A DNA stretch of 64,000 nucleotides from Mariprofundus sp. (GCA_021772835.1 JAJFLE010000079.1:1-64000), one strand, 5' to 3'. Shown: positions 1 to 9,868, numbered from the stretch's first letter. Notes: generated from the sequence alone by a model not told the origin. Numbers and translations are program-made.

Positions 1-2
1 TT

Positions 3-467
3 GTTTTTTTGGATCTTGTTTTTGTTGATTTCTCCTATGTTGGCTTTGATTTTCTCGACTATGTACGTTCGGTCTATGCTGATTGTGGAATTATTATCAT
101 GACCAGCTACCCCGGAACTGATTCAGCAGTGCAGGCCATACGAATCAAGGCTTCCGATTACCTGACCAAGCCGGTGAACCAGAAAAACCTGATTGCCACG
201 GTACGCAAGGTGCTCAGTGAGACGATGCTGTCAGCAGAAGCGGATAAGTATGTGTCAGATACCAATGGCATCTATCTCTCCTCCAGAGAGATGGATGTGT
301 TGAAAATGTTATATAAGGGTTACAGCTATACGGAAATTTCAGGCATGTTGGGTTGCGGTGAGTCCACAGCCCGTACCTACGGAAAACGTGTGTATAAAAA
401 ACTTGGCGTGAAATCGCGATCAGAAGCGGTTTATGAAGCGCTGCAGCTGAAGCTGATCACGCGCTGA
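3..467 (+). CDS. Response regulator, receiver plus LuxR-type HTH (5' end outside window)
   Basis: Only the second half of the receiver and the DNA-binding domain lie in the window. The reading frame is open to the left edge, so the TTG at 9 is not a real start. The segment VFVDF holds the expected phospho-acceptor Asp, followed by the switch Thr (IIIMTS) and the conserved Lys in LTKPV. Residues from about 90 onward form a LuxR/FixJ helix-turn-helix (YLSSREMDVLKML, then a recognition helix around STARTYGKRVYKKLG). It is therefore probably a transcription factor phosphorylated by a histidine kinase. Neither its kinase nor its target genes are visible. Confidence 0.9.
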   Translation, partial: VFLDLVFVDFSYVGFDFLDYVRSVYADCGIIIMTSYPGTDSAVQAIRIKASDYLTKPVNQKNLIATVRKVLSETMLSAEADKYVSDTNGIYLSSREMDVLKMLYKGYSYTEISGMLGCGESTARTYGKRVYKKLGVKSRSEAVYEALQLKLITR

Positions 468-641
468 TAAAAAGACGTTTACCGCAGAGGAAAGTCATAG
501 TCCTCAGATTCACCTCATGCGGTGAAATAGCGATTATATGCACCAGCGAATGCCTTGTGGTGAAATACCTTTAACAGATTTGTTTGCTTTTTGAATGCTT
601 TTCAAAATACCAGCACAGGTCCTGCCTGGTGGTTACGGTTT

Positions 642-671
642 AACTCTGCGCCCGCTGCGTAGAGTTTTTTT
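642..671 (+). terminator. Probable intrinsic terminator after the response regulator
   Basis: An inverted repeat AACTCT/AGAGTT, with extra GC pairing inside, is followed directly by seven T on the plus strand. It lies between the plus-strand regulator and the minus-strand prmC, so it would end the regulator transcript. The minus strand has no T-run here. The rest of 468-676 shows no gene. Confidence 0.45.
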
Positions 672-676
672 CGGTT

Positions 677-1516
677 TTATTCGATGCGTTTGTATAGGGC
701 GCCGCGCAGCAGGCCCGCCAGATCGTAAAGCTCTTTTTCCAGATGCAGTTGATCAGGCCTTTCGGGCAAGCCGCAGGGGCCGGTTTCTACAATAATATAT
801 CCCTGGGGTAGCAGATGTTGCATACCTTTATGCAAAATGGTGGATAAAAAAGACAGTCCATCTGATTCATCGGTCAGAGCGTTGCGCGGCTCATGACTTA
901 ACTCTTGTTCCAGCGCGTCCATCTCATGCAGGGCCACATAGGGCGGGTTGGAGATGATGGCATGATAGGGGCCATCGCCCATGCTCAGCGCGTTCAGCAT
1001 ATCACCGGTCCGGAATATCATACGCTCCGAAATACCAAGCGCTTCGGCATTTTGTGTGGCGACTTCAATAGCAGCCTCGGAAATATCAGTTGCCGTTATC
1101 TGTGCATGGGGATATTCACAGGCCAGTGTCGCGGCAATGCAACCTGAACCGGTGCCAATGTCGCAGAAGTGGTAGGGGGCTTGCTGATCAGGGAAAGTCT
1201 CGAGCACGGCTTCAATCAGGTGTTCGGTTTCAGGTCTGGGGATTAATACATCCGGTGTGACATGAAAGGAACGTGACCAGAACTCCTTTTCGCCGGTGAT
1301 ATACGCCAGTGGCTGGCGCTGCTCGCGACGCTCAAGCACGCTTTCAAAGATTTTTGCAACAGATTCCGGAACCTCATCGCTGGCACGGATAATCAGATCG
1401 GTACGGCCGACCTGCCAGGCGAACATAAGCAGCAGTTCTGCATCAAGTCTGGAGGATTCACAGCCTGCCTGTTTCAGCTGGTTTGTCGCAGCCAGCAGCA
1501 ATTGACGTGTGTTCAT
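677..1516 (-). CDS. prmC: Peptide chain release factor N5-glutamine methyltransferase
   Basis: PrmC methylates the glutamine of the GGQ motif in class I release factors, using S-adenosylmethionine. The protein (279 aa) has the N-terminal helical recognition domain, a SAM-binding motif (CDIGTGSGCIA) and the diagnostic NPPY tetrad (SNPPYVA). The start is the ATG at 1516, four bases after the prfA stop; a longer frame upstream only overlaps prfA. The order hemA-prfA-prmC is the classic operon, placing the modifying enzyme next to its substrate. The C-terminus is divergent but still has the usual DLAG segment. Confidence 0.95.
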   Translation of the reverse strand: MNTRQLLLAATNQLKQAGCESSRLDAELLLMFAWQVGRTDLIIRASDEVPESVAKIFESVLERREQRQPLAYITGEKEFWSRSFHVTPDVLIPRPETEHLIEAVLETFPDQQAPYHFCDIGTGSGCIAATLACEYPHAQITATDISEAAIEVATQNAEALGISERMIFRTGDMLNALSMGDGPYHAIISNPPYVALHEMDALEQELSHEPRNALTDESDGLSFLSTILHKGMQHLLPQGYIIVETGPCGLPERPDQLHLEKELYDLAGLLRGALYKRIE

Positions 1517-1520
1517 CGTG

Positions 1521-2594
1521 TTACTTGGACTGGGCGGCCAGCAGCTCTGCCTGATGGTAGGTGATGATTGCATCGATCAACTCGCCCATTTCACCACCCA
1601 GAATCTGATCCAGTTTATACAGCGTCAGATTGATGCGATGGTCGGTCACGCGTCCCTGTGGATAGTTGTAGGTGCGGATGCGCTCGGAGCGATCACCTGA
1701 GCCCACCATGCCTTTGCGTGCTTCGGCACGTTCCGCATTGGCTTCGGACTGCTCTTTATCAAACAGACGTGCTTGCAATACTTTCATGGCCTGTGCTTTG
1801 TTTTTATGCTGGCTAGCCTGATCCTGGCAGGTCACCACGATACCACTTGGAGCATGTGTGATGCGCACGGCGGACTCGGTTTTATTCACATGCTGGCCGC
1901 CAGCACCTGAGGCGCGGTAAACATCGATACGGATGTCATCAGGGTGAATGGTAACATCCACCTCTTCAGCCAGTGGCAGAACGGCCACCGTACATGCCGA
2001 TGTGTGAATACGACCGCCGGATTCGGTTTCAGGCACGCGTTGCACGCGGTGTACGCCGGATTCAAATTTGAACTTTGAGAATACGCCCAGGCCGGAAATT
2101 TGAGCGATAACTTCTTTGTAGCCGCCGATGCCAGTATCATTGGAGGAAAGGATCTCGACTTTAAAACCCTGCGATTCACTATAACGGCAGTACATGCGAA
2201 ACAGATTGGCTGCGAACAGGGCTGCCTCATCACCGCCAGTACCTGCACGGATTTCCAGAATAATGTCGCGGGTATCGTTCGGATCTTTGGGCAGCAACAA
2301 CAGCGAGAGCTTTTCGTCGCTCGCAGCAATCGCTGATTTAAGCTCAGGAACCTCTGATTCTGCCAGCTCCTTGAGTTCTGCGTCACAATCGGGATCAGCC
2401 ATCATCTCCTGATTGTCCTTGAGCTGGCCGCTTAACCGCAGATAATGTTCAGCCTCTACTGCAACCGGTTCAATCTCGGAAAATTCACGGGAGAGTTGGG
2501 TGAAACGCTGGTTGTTGGAAGTGGCATCGGGATCGGAAAGCAGGATGGCGATCTCTTCGCGTCGCCTGAGAATGTTATCCAGACGATTGTTCAT
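1521..2594 (-). CDS. prfA: Peptide chain release factor 1
   Basis: RF1 recognises UAA and UAG stop codons and triggers release of the peptide on the ribosome. The protein is 357 aa, the normal family length. It has the catalytic GGQ ([12 protein letters not shown]) and the RF1-type tripeptide anticodon region ([14 protein letters not shown]; PxT, here PET). Two adjacent ATGs lie at 2597 and 2594; an AAGGAGA site fits the second better. The first 20 bases overlap the end of hemA, which suggests translational coupling. Confidence 0.97.
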   Translation of the reverse strand: MNNRLDNILRRREEIAILLSDPDATSNNQRFTQLSREFSEIEPVAVEAEHYLRLSGQLKDNQEMMADPDCDAELKELAESEVPELKSAIAASDEKLSLLLLPKDPNDTRDIILEIRAGTGGDEAALFAANLFRMYCRYSESQGFKVEILSSNDTGIGGYKEVIAQISGLGVFSKFKFESGVHRVQRVPETESGGRIHTSACTVAVLPLAEEVDVTIHPDDIRIDVYRASGAGGQHVNKTESAVRITHAPSGIVVTCQDQASQHKNKAQAMKVLQARLFDKEQSEANAERAEARKGMVGSGDRSERIRTYNYPQGRVTDHRINLTLYKLDQILGGEMGELIDAIITYHQAELLAAQSK

Positions 2595-3900
2595 CATTCT
2601 CCTTGGTGTTTGATACAATCGTGAGTCGTGTGGGTTGTGCATCAAGGTCAAACAGACGGGTTGCAGCACCCATCAGCAAATCACCTTCGATATCGTCAGG
2701 CAGGCTTTTCAGTGTTTGCAGTGATGAATGCATGTAACGCTTCATCATGGCTTTGCTGAAACGTTCAACCGCCTCAATCTGGTCAGCATCAAAGTCTTTC
2801 ATATAGCGCATAGCCTTTTCCAGCTCTTCCACACGCCGCTGTTCCATCTGCTGCTGGATATTGCGAATCAGTGGTACGGATTCGAGTGATTTTAGCCAGC
2901 TCAGGAAGGATAATGCTTCTTCTTTGAGGATCTCGCGTGCGAGTTCTGCTTCTTCCTGACGATGTTCCACATTGCCTTGCACGACCTGCTGCAGATCATC
3001 AATATCATACAGATAAGCACCGTCAATCTCACCAATGCGGGGGTCAATGTCGCGCGGAACGGCGATATCAACGAGAAACATCGGATTGCCTTTACGCTTC
3101 TTCATCGCAGCCTTCACGACATCGGGCAGTAGTACGAACGTGCTGGCACCGGTACTGGAAACTACAATGTCGGCTGCATCCAGGTATTCGGGCAGCTGTT
3201 CCATGGTCAGTGCATGCCCTTCATATTCCATCGCCAGATTCTGGGCGCGTTTGAGGGTGCGGTTAGCCACCAGAATATCCGTGCAGCCATTGGCACGGAA
3301 GTGGGTCGCGGCAAGTTCGGCCATTTCGCCGGCACCCATCAGTAATACGGTTTTTCCGGACAGGTCACCGAAAATCTGTTTGGCCAGCTCAACAGCACAG
3401 GAAGAAATGTTGACGGCCTGTTTACCGATCGCGGTTTCAGTCCTGGCCCGTTTGGCGGCAGAAAAAGTGGATTGATAGAGCCTGTGCAGCACATGACCCG
3501 CAGTATTGGCAGTCAGGGCGTATTCATAGGATGATTTGACCTGTCCGAGAATCTGCGGTTCCCCGAGTACCAGGGAATCAAGTCCTGATGCAACGGCAAA
3601 CAGGTGCTGGATTGATCTGTCTGTGGTGTAGGAATAGAGATGTTCGCACACTTTGTCCAAGCTCATGCCTGACTTTTCGGCAAACCATTCATGCACTGCA
3701 GCAATGGCAGCATCCGGATCGTGGGTGACAACAGTCATTTCAACGCGGTTACACGTGGACAGCAGAGCGGCTTCGCGAATAGCCGGATGTTTAATGCGTT
3801 GCTGCAGAATGCCTGTGATATCCGCTTCGGCAACGGCGAGACGCTCGCGCAATTCAACGGGTGCTGTTTTATGATTCAGTCCAATATGACAGATTCGCAT
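2575..3900 (-). CDS. hemA: Glutamyl-tRNA reductase
   Basis: HemA performs the first committed step of C5-pathway tetrapyrrole synthesis: NADPH-dependent reduction of glutamyl-tRNA to glutamate-1-semialdehyde. The protein (441 aa) starts with [13 protein letters not shown] and has the catalytic Cys50 in STCNRVEM. It also shows an NADPH Rossmann motif ([12 protein letters not shown]) and the C-terminal helical dimerisation domain. It is the upstream partner of prfA and prmC. It lies 10 bases after an uncharacterised gene, so the transcription unit probably begins near 4324. Confidence 0.97.
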   Translation of the reverse strand: MRICHIGLNHKTAPVELRERLAVAEADITGILQQRIKHPAIREAALLSTCNRVEMTVVTHDPDAAIAAVHEWFAEKSGMSLDKVCEHLYSYTTDRSIQHLFAVASGLDSLVLGEPQILGQVKSSYEYALTANTAGHVLHRLYQSTFSAAKRARTETAIGKQAVNISSCAVELAKQIFGDLSGKTVLLMGAGEMAELAATHFRANGCTDILVANRTLKRAQNLAMEYEGHALTMEQLPEYLDAADIVVSSTGASTFVLLPDVVKAAMKKRKGNPMFLVDIAVPRDIDPRIGEIDGAYLYDIDDLQQVVQGNVEHRQEEAELAREILKEEALSFLSWLKSLESVPLIRNIQQQMEQRRVEELEKAMRYMKDFDADQIEAVERFSKAMMKRYMHSSLQTLKSLPDDIEGDLLMGAATRLFDLDAQPTRLTIVSNTKENDEQSSG

Positions 3901-3910
3901 GTGCTAAACC

Positions 3911-4324
3911 CTAGCGGCTGCTTGAGGCTGGGTACAGATCACCATCTTCAAGCATGTCCAGTTCGAGGGGGTGGCTTAATTCAACATCGCTAAACAGCAA
4001 GGCATCAGTCCTGCCCTTATGGCCGCATTGCAGAATCAGATAAAAGTCAGGTTGACGGGCAGTGACATTGGCAAACTGTTGTTGCAACAGTGCAGACTGT
4101 TTGTGATCGACCCGTCCTTGCTCATCTGTCCTCAGATATATACCCATTAATGAGGACAAATCTGTGGTCTGAGCTGTACGGCTGCTGGATTCAATCAATA
4201 CCCCTGAGCCACTCAGAAAACCATGACAGTTCGCCTGATCAAAGATCAGCGATTCATGGATGAGTTGCTGCATACAGTGGCGATGGATAGATAGTTCTTG
4301 CGTGGGCGCGGTGGCAGTTTGCAT
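3911..4324 (-). CDS. Hypothetical protein upstream of hemA
   Basis: This 137-aa protein is not confidently recognised. It has no signal peptide or membrane segment. The layout (ANCHGFLSGSG near residue 31, then a strand-rich part ending in GRTDALLFSDVEL) faintly recalls a JAB/MPN fold that has lost its metal-binding histidines. That is only an impression. It ends 10 bases before hemA, so it is probably co-transcribed with hemA-prfA-prmC. The upstream space 4325-4415 is shared with the divergent peptidase gene. Confidence 0.6.
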   Translation of the reverse strand: MQTATAPTQELSIHRHCMQQLIHESLIFDQANCHGFLSGSGVLIESSSRTAQTTDLSSLMGIYLRTDEQGRVDHKQSALLQQQFANVTARQPDFYLILQCGHKGRTDALLFSDVELSHPLELDMLEDGDLYPASSSR

Positions 4325-4415
4325 CGCCTAAGCATAAAAACTTTGAGAAATCAGTCAATTAAGTTAGTTTGCCCGCCGTTCGATGTGCCCCTGACACAGA
4401 GTCAGGCAACAGAAT

Positions 4416-5402
4416 ATGGATAATTTCTGTTATAAACTAGTGGCTTGGAGGCCTTTTTTGCTGAAGCTGAAAAAACCATTGATGGTGTCTGCATCCTCTT
4501 CCGGACAGATTTTTGGCATTATCATGGGCCGCAAGATGCTGTTGACAGGCCTGTTTCTGCTCTCGGCAACGATGGGTTTTGGCGTTTGGGGTGTTTACAG
4601 CATTTACCAGACCCAGCAGATGTCGGTGGCTTTGCAGCATACGCAACGCGCGCTCGATAACGCCCAGATACGAAAAGATGTCAAAATAGCTGAATTACAG
4701 CAGCAGATGCTGGCCGATGAGAAGAAACTGGCGGTTTATGCCCGTGCATTGGGTCAGATGCAGGCGCGTATTTCCCGACTCGATATGCTGGGTGCCAAGC
4801 TCGTGAACGTGGCATCTCTTGATAAGGCCGAATTCGACTTTGGTCTTGAACCCGCCTTTGGTGGCCCGCGCCAGCAGCAACTGACACATAGCTCCGGTAC
4901 TGATATTGAAGACCGTATGAAAAGCCTGGATGGCCGTTTGAAACAGCTGGGCACACAATTGACCGCCGTAGACTTTATGCTGGAAAGCAAACGTGATGCT
5001 CAGGCTGCAAGGCCACATGCATGGCCAACCGAAGGTGGCTGGGTCAGCTCGCGCTTCGGTCCTCGTCTTGACCCGTTTAACGGCACGCCATCACAGCACT
5101 ACGGTGTTGATATTGCCAACCGCCATGGCGCTCCGATTCTGGCTTCCAGCCGTGGCGTCGTAACTTTTGCAGGCAAGATGGAAGATTTCGGTTATGTCGT
5201 GGATGTTGAACATGGCCATGGTTATAAAACCCGTTATGCTCATATGGGCAGCATGGTAGCGAATATCGGTGATGTGGTTGAAGCCAATCAGCTGTTGGGT
5301 CGCATCGGTTCAACCGGCCACTCAACCGGCCCGCACCTGCACTACGAAGTCCGCCGTTACGGCGAGTTGATCAACCCCCGCTCATTCATGCCTCGCGGCT
5401 GA
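4416..5402 (+). CDS. Membrane-anchored M23 (LytM-type) metallopeptidase
   Basis: This is probably a cell-wall endopeptidase, or an activator of amidases, facing the periplasm. It is 328 aa long. One membrane segment (about 43-65, LTGLFLLSATMGFGVWG) is followed by a coiled coil (about 70-125), and the C-terminal M23 domain spans about 205-325. The zinc ligands are intact: HYGVDIA and the HxH in TGPHLHYEV. The start is uncertain, because ATGs at 4416, 4482 and 4524 all lack a clear ribosome site; 4416 keeps the basic N-terminal segment seen in relatives. A small hairpin (CCTGAC/GTCAGG, 4390-4406) lies just before it. Confidence 0.88.
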   Translation: MDNFCYKLVAWRPFLLKLKKPLMVSASSSGQIFGIIMGRKMLLTGLFLLSATMGFGVWGVYSIYQTQQMSVALQHTQRALDNAQIRKDVKIAELQQQMLADEKKLAVYARALGQMQARISRLDMLGAKLVNVASLDKAEFDFGLEPAFGGPRQQQLTHSSGTDIEDRMKSLDGRLKQLGTQLTAVDFMLESKRDAQAARPHAWPTEGGWVSSRFGPRLDPFNGTPSQHYGVDIANRHGAPILASSRGVVTFAGKMEDFGYVVDVEHGHGYKTRYAHMGSMVANIGDVVEANQLLGRIGSTGHSTGPHLHYEVRRYGELINPRSFMPRG

Positions 5403-5442
5403 TTTACTACCCTACAATTCATTTTTCCCGATTGGTGCTTTG

Positions 5443-5465
5443 CGACCAAGTCTGGTCGTTCTATT
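5443..5465 (+). terminator. Weak hairpin after the M23 peptidase gene
   Basis: A CGACCA/TGGTCG stem with a four-base loop is followed by TTCTATTCT. It could be a weak terminator for the peptidase gene. The T-run is interrupted, so the call is tentative. Confidence 0.3.
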
Positions 5466-5516
5466 CTGTGCTTCGGGTACATTGTTTGTGAGGCAATGCG
5501 CCGATGATTGGCTACC

Positions 5517-5546
5517 TTGACACTGAATGAAACTATGCTTTACTCA
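5517..5546 (+). promoter_or_regulatory. Candidate sigma-70 promoter of the outer-membrane barrel gene
   Basis: A perfect -35 hexamer TTGACA (5517-5522) is followed after 18 bases by a poor -10 element (TACTCA, 5541-5546). It would give a leader of about 100 bases before the ATG at 5652. The -35 is convincing and the -10 is not. Confidence 0.35.
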
Positions 5547-5651
5547 GAAAGAACAAAATTTGTAGACTAAGACAAGGCATGCATTACCACACACCGTTGG
5601 GTCGGAATTTGTTCGCTAATCACAAAACTACTATTATGGAGATTATCTATT

Positions 5652-6395
5652 ATGCAGAAAAAAAGATTTCTGATGGGTGCTGGTATACTGCTAGCCAGCA
5701 TGTCTACGACCGTTCCCGCTAGTGCTGCTGGTACGGGAACTTGGGCAGGTCTATACGCTGGTATCAACGCTGGTTACGGATGGGGTGGTGCGGATACGAC
5801 CGTCAGCTCCCTGCCAGCAGGAAATCCAGGTGGTATGAAGACGACCAACGTAGGTGTGAAACCGGCGGGTGGTGTTGCTGGTGCGCAAGTTGGTTATAAC
5901 TGGCAGAGCGGTAATACTGTCTATGGCCTGGAGACGGATGGCTCGTGGTCCGGGATGAAAAAAACGACGGTGTTGTCGCCCGTACTTGCTCCCAACGGCG
6001 CGCCTATCCCAGGTGGTTCTATCAGCGTACAACAAAAGATCACCTCGTTAGGCACGCTACGCGCTCGCCTTGGGCAGGATCTTGGTAACAACGTGCTCAT
6101 TTTTGGCACAGGTGGCTTTGCTTGGGGGAATGTGAAGACCAACGCAAATGTTATTTTCCCGGCTGTTCGATATCCCGTCTCTCAGAGCAAAATTAAGGTA
6201 GGATGGACTGTTGGCGCTGGTGTTGAGTGGGCCTTTAACGCGACGACGTCCTTCAAGGTTGAGTACCTGCATGTGAATCTCGGTAAAGAGACTGCCGTTG
6301 GGAACCCTGTCCCGGCCAACCCGCCTTGGCAGACCCGGTACGACTGGAAAACTTCGGCAAATATCGTTCGTGGCGGACTGAATTTCTATTTCTAA
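5652..6395 (+). CDS. Outer-membrane beta-barrel protein, Omp25/Omp31-like
   Basis: A 247-aa protein with a signal peptide cleaved after about residue 25 (VPASAAG). It then has the mature start typical of small eight-stranded barrels (TWAGLYAGINAGYGWGG) and alternating aromatic strands. It ends in aromatic residues after RGGL, the usual signal for outer-membrane insertion. It probably acts as a structural or adhesin-like porin; substrates cannot be inferred. It is monocistronic, with its own promoter candidate and a strong terminator after it. A decayed peptidase fragment just downstream suggests this segment was rearranged. Confidence 0.88.
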   Translation: MQKKRFLMGAGILLASMSTTVPASAAGTGTWAGLYAGINAGYGWGGADTTVSSLPAGNPGGMKTTNVGVKPAGGVAGAQVGYNWQSGNTVYGLETDGSWSGMKKTTVLSPVLAPNGAPIPGGSISVQQKITSLGTLRARLGQDLGNNVLIFGTGGFAWGNVKTNANVIFPAVRYPVSQSKIKVGWTVGAGVEWAFNATTSFKVEYLHVNLGKETAVGNPVPANPPWQTRYDWKTSANIVRGGLNFYF

Positions 6396-6455
6396 GCCAC
6401 GCACTCGTGTGAAATAATTCGTTAACTTAACTGATCAATAACCGTGAAGGAAAAG

Positions 6456-6481
6456 GCCCGCTTCGTTCGAAGCGGGCTTTT
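6456..6481 (+). terminator. Intrinsic terminator after the barrel gene
   Basis: A perfect GCCCGCTT/AAGCGGGC stem (6456-6463 with 6470-6477) has a CGTTCG loop and is followed by four T. It ends the transcript of the gene at 5652-6395. Confidence 0.85.
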
Positions 6482-6576
6482 GTATGCCTAATTTATTGAG
6501 TGGGATACTCCAGTTTCAAGATTCATTTTCCATTCTGTCTTTGGTCTAGGGGGGGGCTTGACGTAAAGCTGCATGC

Positions 6577-6618
6577 AGCACGACGGGCATGCATCTGCAC
6601 TATGAAATACGCCGTTAT
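6577..6618 (+). pseudogene. Remnant of a second M23 peptidase gene (C-terminal zinc motif)
   Basis: Reading this stretch on the plus strand gives TTGMHLHYEIRRY, which matches STGPHLHYEVRRY near the end of the intact peptidase at 4416-5402 in 10 of 13 positions. That includes both HxH zinc ligands. An in-frame stop lies at 6559 and no start is present. About 28 bases align at roughly 79 percent identity, so this is a diverged copy rather than a fresh duplication. It runs into the 3' end of maeB on the other strand. Confidence 0.6.
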
Positions 6619-8882
6619 GTGTCGGCAGCTCTTGCTGCAGCGATGGCAGCGATGTTGATGATATCATCAACACTGGCACCGGTTTGCAGGACGTGTGCCT
6701 GATGTGGCAGACCCAGCAGGATAGGGCCAATGGCAGTACCACCACCGAGTTCACGCAGCAGTTTGTAGGAGATATTGCCAGCCTGCATGGTCGGGAAGAT
6801 CAATACATTGGCTGGCTCTTTCAGTTTGCTGAACGGATACTGTTTGAGAATGGCATTGTTCACAGCAGTGTCAGCCTGCATTTCTCCTTCTACAATCAGG
6901 TCAGGATTACGCTCGTGTAACATCTGCGTGGCTTCAGCCACCTTGCAGGTTTCCGGATGATCGACGCTGCCGAAGTTGGAGAATGAGAGCATGCCAACGC
7001 GCGGTTCAACACCGAGTGAGGCGGCGGTGCTGGCAGCAAGCTCGGCAAGCCTGGCCAGCTCTGTTGCATTCATTTCCACATTCACTGTGCAGTCGGCCAG
7101 GAAATAAGCGGCATTTTCCATGATCATAATATACATGCCAAAAACATGATGATGTTTGCCACTGGCATTGTGACCGAGCACCTGCAGTAGAGGTCTCAGC
7201 ACATTGGGATAGTGAGCAGTACGGCCCGAGAGCATACCGTCGGCAAAACCCTGACGTACCAACATGGCACCGAGAATGTTGACGTCAGCACGCAGGGTCT
7301 TCACCGCATCCTCGCGCAACACACCATGACGTTTGCGATCAAAATAATAGGCATCGGCAAGACTGGAGAATCGAGAGTTCTCAACCATTGGATCAATAAC
7401 TTCGATACCATCCAGATCAAGCTGAGCATATTTGCACAGTGCATCAACCTGTTCTTTGCGGCCGACAAGAATCGGCGTGGCTATGCCTGTCTCTTTCATT
7501 TCGATAGCTGCACGCAGTACCGTTTCATCTTCGCCTTCTGGTAGCACAAGGCGCAGCGGGTTAGCGCGAGCTTTGTCCATGATCATGCGCATGAAGTGAC
7601 GCGAACTGTCGATACGTCCGGCCAGGTCGTGGGCATAGGATTCCGTGTCGATTATCGGTTTGCGGGCAACCCCTGTTTCGGTAGCTGCCCTGGCTACGGC
7701 AACAGGAACCACTTCGATCAGACGCGGGTCAAAGGGTTTGGGCAGAATATATTCAGGGCCGAAACGCAGCTCTTTCACACCATATGCCTTGAGTACGGAG
7801 GCTGGCACATCTTCACGTGCAAGCTCAGCCAGCGCATAGACAGCCGCCATCTTCATCTCTTCATTGAAGGTGGTGGCGCGGGCATCGAGCGCGCCACGGA
7901 ACAGGAAGGGGAAGCCCAATACGTTATTCACCTGATTCGGATGATCGGAGCGGCCGGTGGCCATGATCAGGTCACTGCGTGATGCCATGGCGACATCATA
8001 GGCGATTTCCGGGTCCGGGTTGGCCATGGCAAAAACTATAGGTCTGTCAGCCATGGACTGGAGCATCTCCGGTGTAACCATGTTGCCCTGAGAGAGGCCA
8101 ACAAATACATCAGCGCCTTTCATGGCTTCTTCGAGCGAGCAGGCTGGTCGGTCACTGGCAAAATAGGCTTTATGCGGTGGCATATCCTCATCGCGGTCTT
8201 TGGTGATCACACCTTTACGATCCAGAAACAGGATGTTTTCGCGTTTGGCACCGAGTTGTTCGATGAGCTTCATGCAGGCGAAACCGGCAGCACCTGCACC
8301 GAGACAGACTATGGTGACATCTTCAATTTTTTTGTTCTGCAGGATCAGGGCATTGATGAAGGCCGCCGCTGTAATCACGGCAGTACCGTGCTGGTCATCG
8401 TGCAGAACCGGGATGTTCATGCGTTTTTTCAGCTCTTCTTCAATGATAAAACATTCCGGTGCCTTGATGTCTTCAAGGTTGATGCCGCCGAAGGTCGGCT
8501 CCATACGTGCAACGGTTTCAACAAATTTCATTGGATCGGTTTCATCGAGCTCAATATCGAACACATCGATATCGGCAAAACGTTTGAACAGTACGCCTTT
8601 GCCCTCCATCACAGGTTTGCCAGCCAGCGCTCCGATATTGCCCAGCCCCAGAACGGCAGTGCCGTTACTGATAACACCCACCAGATTGGCGCGTGAGGTG
8701 TACTCATCGGCCAGCTCAGGGTTTTCGGCGATGGCAAGGCAGGGTTCAGCCACACCCGGACTATAAGCCAGGGCCAGATCACGCTGGGTCAGACACGGTT
8801 TGGTCGGTTTGATACTGATCTTGCCCGGTGTCGGATAACGGTGATACTCAAATGCATCTTTGCGTAAGGTATCTTTTGGCAT
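6615..8882 (-). CDS. maeB: NADP-dependent malic enzyme with phosphotransacetylase-like domain
   Basis: MaeB decarboxylates malate to pyruvate with NADP, supplying NADPH and pyruvate. The 755-aa length matches the two-domain family. Residues 1 to about 420 are the malic enzyme (SPGVAEPC, then NGTAVLGLGNIGALAGKPV, then DDQHGTA). Residues about 430 to the end are a phosphotransacetylase-like domain (LPEGEDETVLRAA), usually regulatory. The start is the ATG at 8882, with AGGAG eight bases upstream. It stands alone, divergent from the panE-like gene. Confidence 0.96.
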   Translation of the reverse strand: MPKDTLRKDAFEYHRYPTPGKISIKPTKPCLTQRDLALAYSPGVAEPCLAIAENPELADEYTSRANLVGVISNGTAVLGLGNIGALAGKPVMEGKGVLFKRFADIDVFDIELDETDPMKFVETVARMEPTFGGINLEDIKAPECFIIEEELKKRMNIPVLHDDQHGTAVITAAAFINALILQNKKIEDVTIVCLGAGAAGFACMKLIEQLGAKRENILFLDRKGVITKDRDEDMPPHKAYFASDRPACSLEEAMKGADVFVGLSQGNMVTPEMLQSMADRPIVFAMANPDPEIAYDVAMASRSDLIMATGRSDHPNQVNNVLGFPFLFRGALDARATTFNEEMKMAAVYALAELAREDVPASVLKAYGVKELRFGPEYILPKPFDPRLIEVVPVAVARAATETGVARKPIIDTESYAHDLAGRIDSSRHFMRMIMDKARANPLRLVLPEGEDETVLRAAIEMKETGIATPILVGRKEQVDALCKYAQLDLDGIEVIDPMVENSRFSSLADAYYFDRKRHGVLREDAVKTLRADVNILGAMLVRQGFADGMLSGRTAHYPNVLRPLLQVLGHNASGKHHHVFGMYIMIMENAAYFLADCTVNVEMNATELARLAELAASTAASLGVEPRVGMLSFSNFGSVDHPETCKVAEATQMLHERNPDLIVEGEMQADTAVNNAILKQYPFSKLKEPANVLIFPTMQAGNISYKLLRELGGGTAIGPILLGLPHQAHVLQTGASVDDIINIAAIAAARAADT

Positions 8883-8959
8883 GGTGGGCTCCTGAGGTGT
8901 AAAGTAATCGCAGAACGGCATTATAGCGGCTGAATGGGAGCCGGTCATGGAGGTAAATT

Positions 8960-9868
8960 TTGAGAATTGCTTTTGCAGGGGCTGGCGCGGTCGGTTGTCA
9001 CTATGGCAGCAAACTCAAACAGGCCGGATACGATGTATGTCTGCTGGCCAGAGGGGCGCATTTGAAGGCCATGCAGGAGTTTGGTCTTCTGCATGAGTCC
9101 GAAGGAAAGCAGGTGTTTGTGCAGGTTGAAGCAGGTCACGATGTACACAATTTGTCTGATTGTCAGGTCATTGTATTCAGTTGCAAAATGATCGGGCTTG
9201 CAACCATGATCGAGATGCTTAAACCGGTTGTGACCCCTGAGATGTTGCTGATAACGCTGCAGAACGGGGTTGAAGCGCCGGAAGTGGTTGCGAGCGCATT
9301 CCCCGGCGTGGCTGTTGTGGCTGGCACGGCTTTTATCGGTGCACGTGTAGAGCGCCCCGGTGTTGTCATTCATTCTGCTGCCGGTGGCCTTCGCCTTGGG
9401 CATTGGCAACAGGGGAAGGGAGACCAGTTTTTAAGCCCGCTGCTGGATGCCTTCAATGATGCAGGAGTGCCTGCCCGAGAGGATGACAATGCTGCAAGCA
9501 TGCTCTGGCGCAAGCTGTTGTGGAACTGTGGTTTTAACGCCATGACGGCGATTAGCCGACGCTTTGCCAAAGATATGGCTGCGAGTCATGAAACCCTGCT
9601 TGTCGTTCGCCAGGCGATGAGTGAGGCAGTTGCAGTTGCTCGGGCACTTGGCGTGGTGATTGATGAGTCTGATGTCGAGAAGCACATTGAAGTCACACTG
9701 GCTATGGGGCCGGTAAAAACCAGCATGTGGCAGGATCTGGAAGCAGGGCATAAAACCGAAGTGGATTATATCAATGGATATGTGGTCCGGAAGGGGGCTG
9801 AGCTGGATGTGTCGGCAGACACCAACCGCCTGTTAACCACCCTGATTCATGCCATTGAAGAGCAGTGA
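8960..9868 (+). CDS. panE: 2-dehydropantoate 2-reductase (ketopantoate reductase) family
   Basis: This protein probably reduces ketopantoate to pantoate with NADPH in vitamin B5 synthesis. It is 302 aa, the normal length. The N-terminus carries the Rossmann signature AFAGAGAVGCHYG. The C-terminal helical domain has KLLWNCGFNAMTAI, with the catalytic-type Lys, and ends in EVDYINGYVV. It starts with TTG at 8960, with a strong GGAGGT seven bases upstream and no competing ATG. Family members with other 2-oxoacid substrates exist, so the pathway is inferred. Confidence 0.88.
   Translation: MRIAFAGAGAVGCHYGSKLKQAGYDVCLLARGAHLKAMQEFGLLHESEGKQVFVQVEAGHDVHNLSDCQVIVFSCKMIGLATMIEMLKPVVTPEMLLITLQNGVEAPEVVASAFPGVAVVAGTAFIGARVERPGVVIHSAAGGLRLGHWQQGKGDQFLSPLLDAFNDAGVPAREDDNAASMLWRKLLWNCGFNAMTAISRRFAKDMAASHETLLVVRQAMSEAVAVARALGVVIDESDVEKHIEVTLAMGPVKTSMWQDLEAGHKTEVDYINGYVVRKGAELDVSADTNRLLTTLIHAIEEQ

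Noticed and set aside
4390-4406. CCTGAC/GTCAGG hairpin as a terminator for the gene at 3911-4324
   Set aside because: It lies upstream, not downstream, of that gene and lacks a T-run; at most a leader structure of the peptidase gene.
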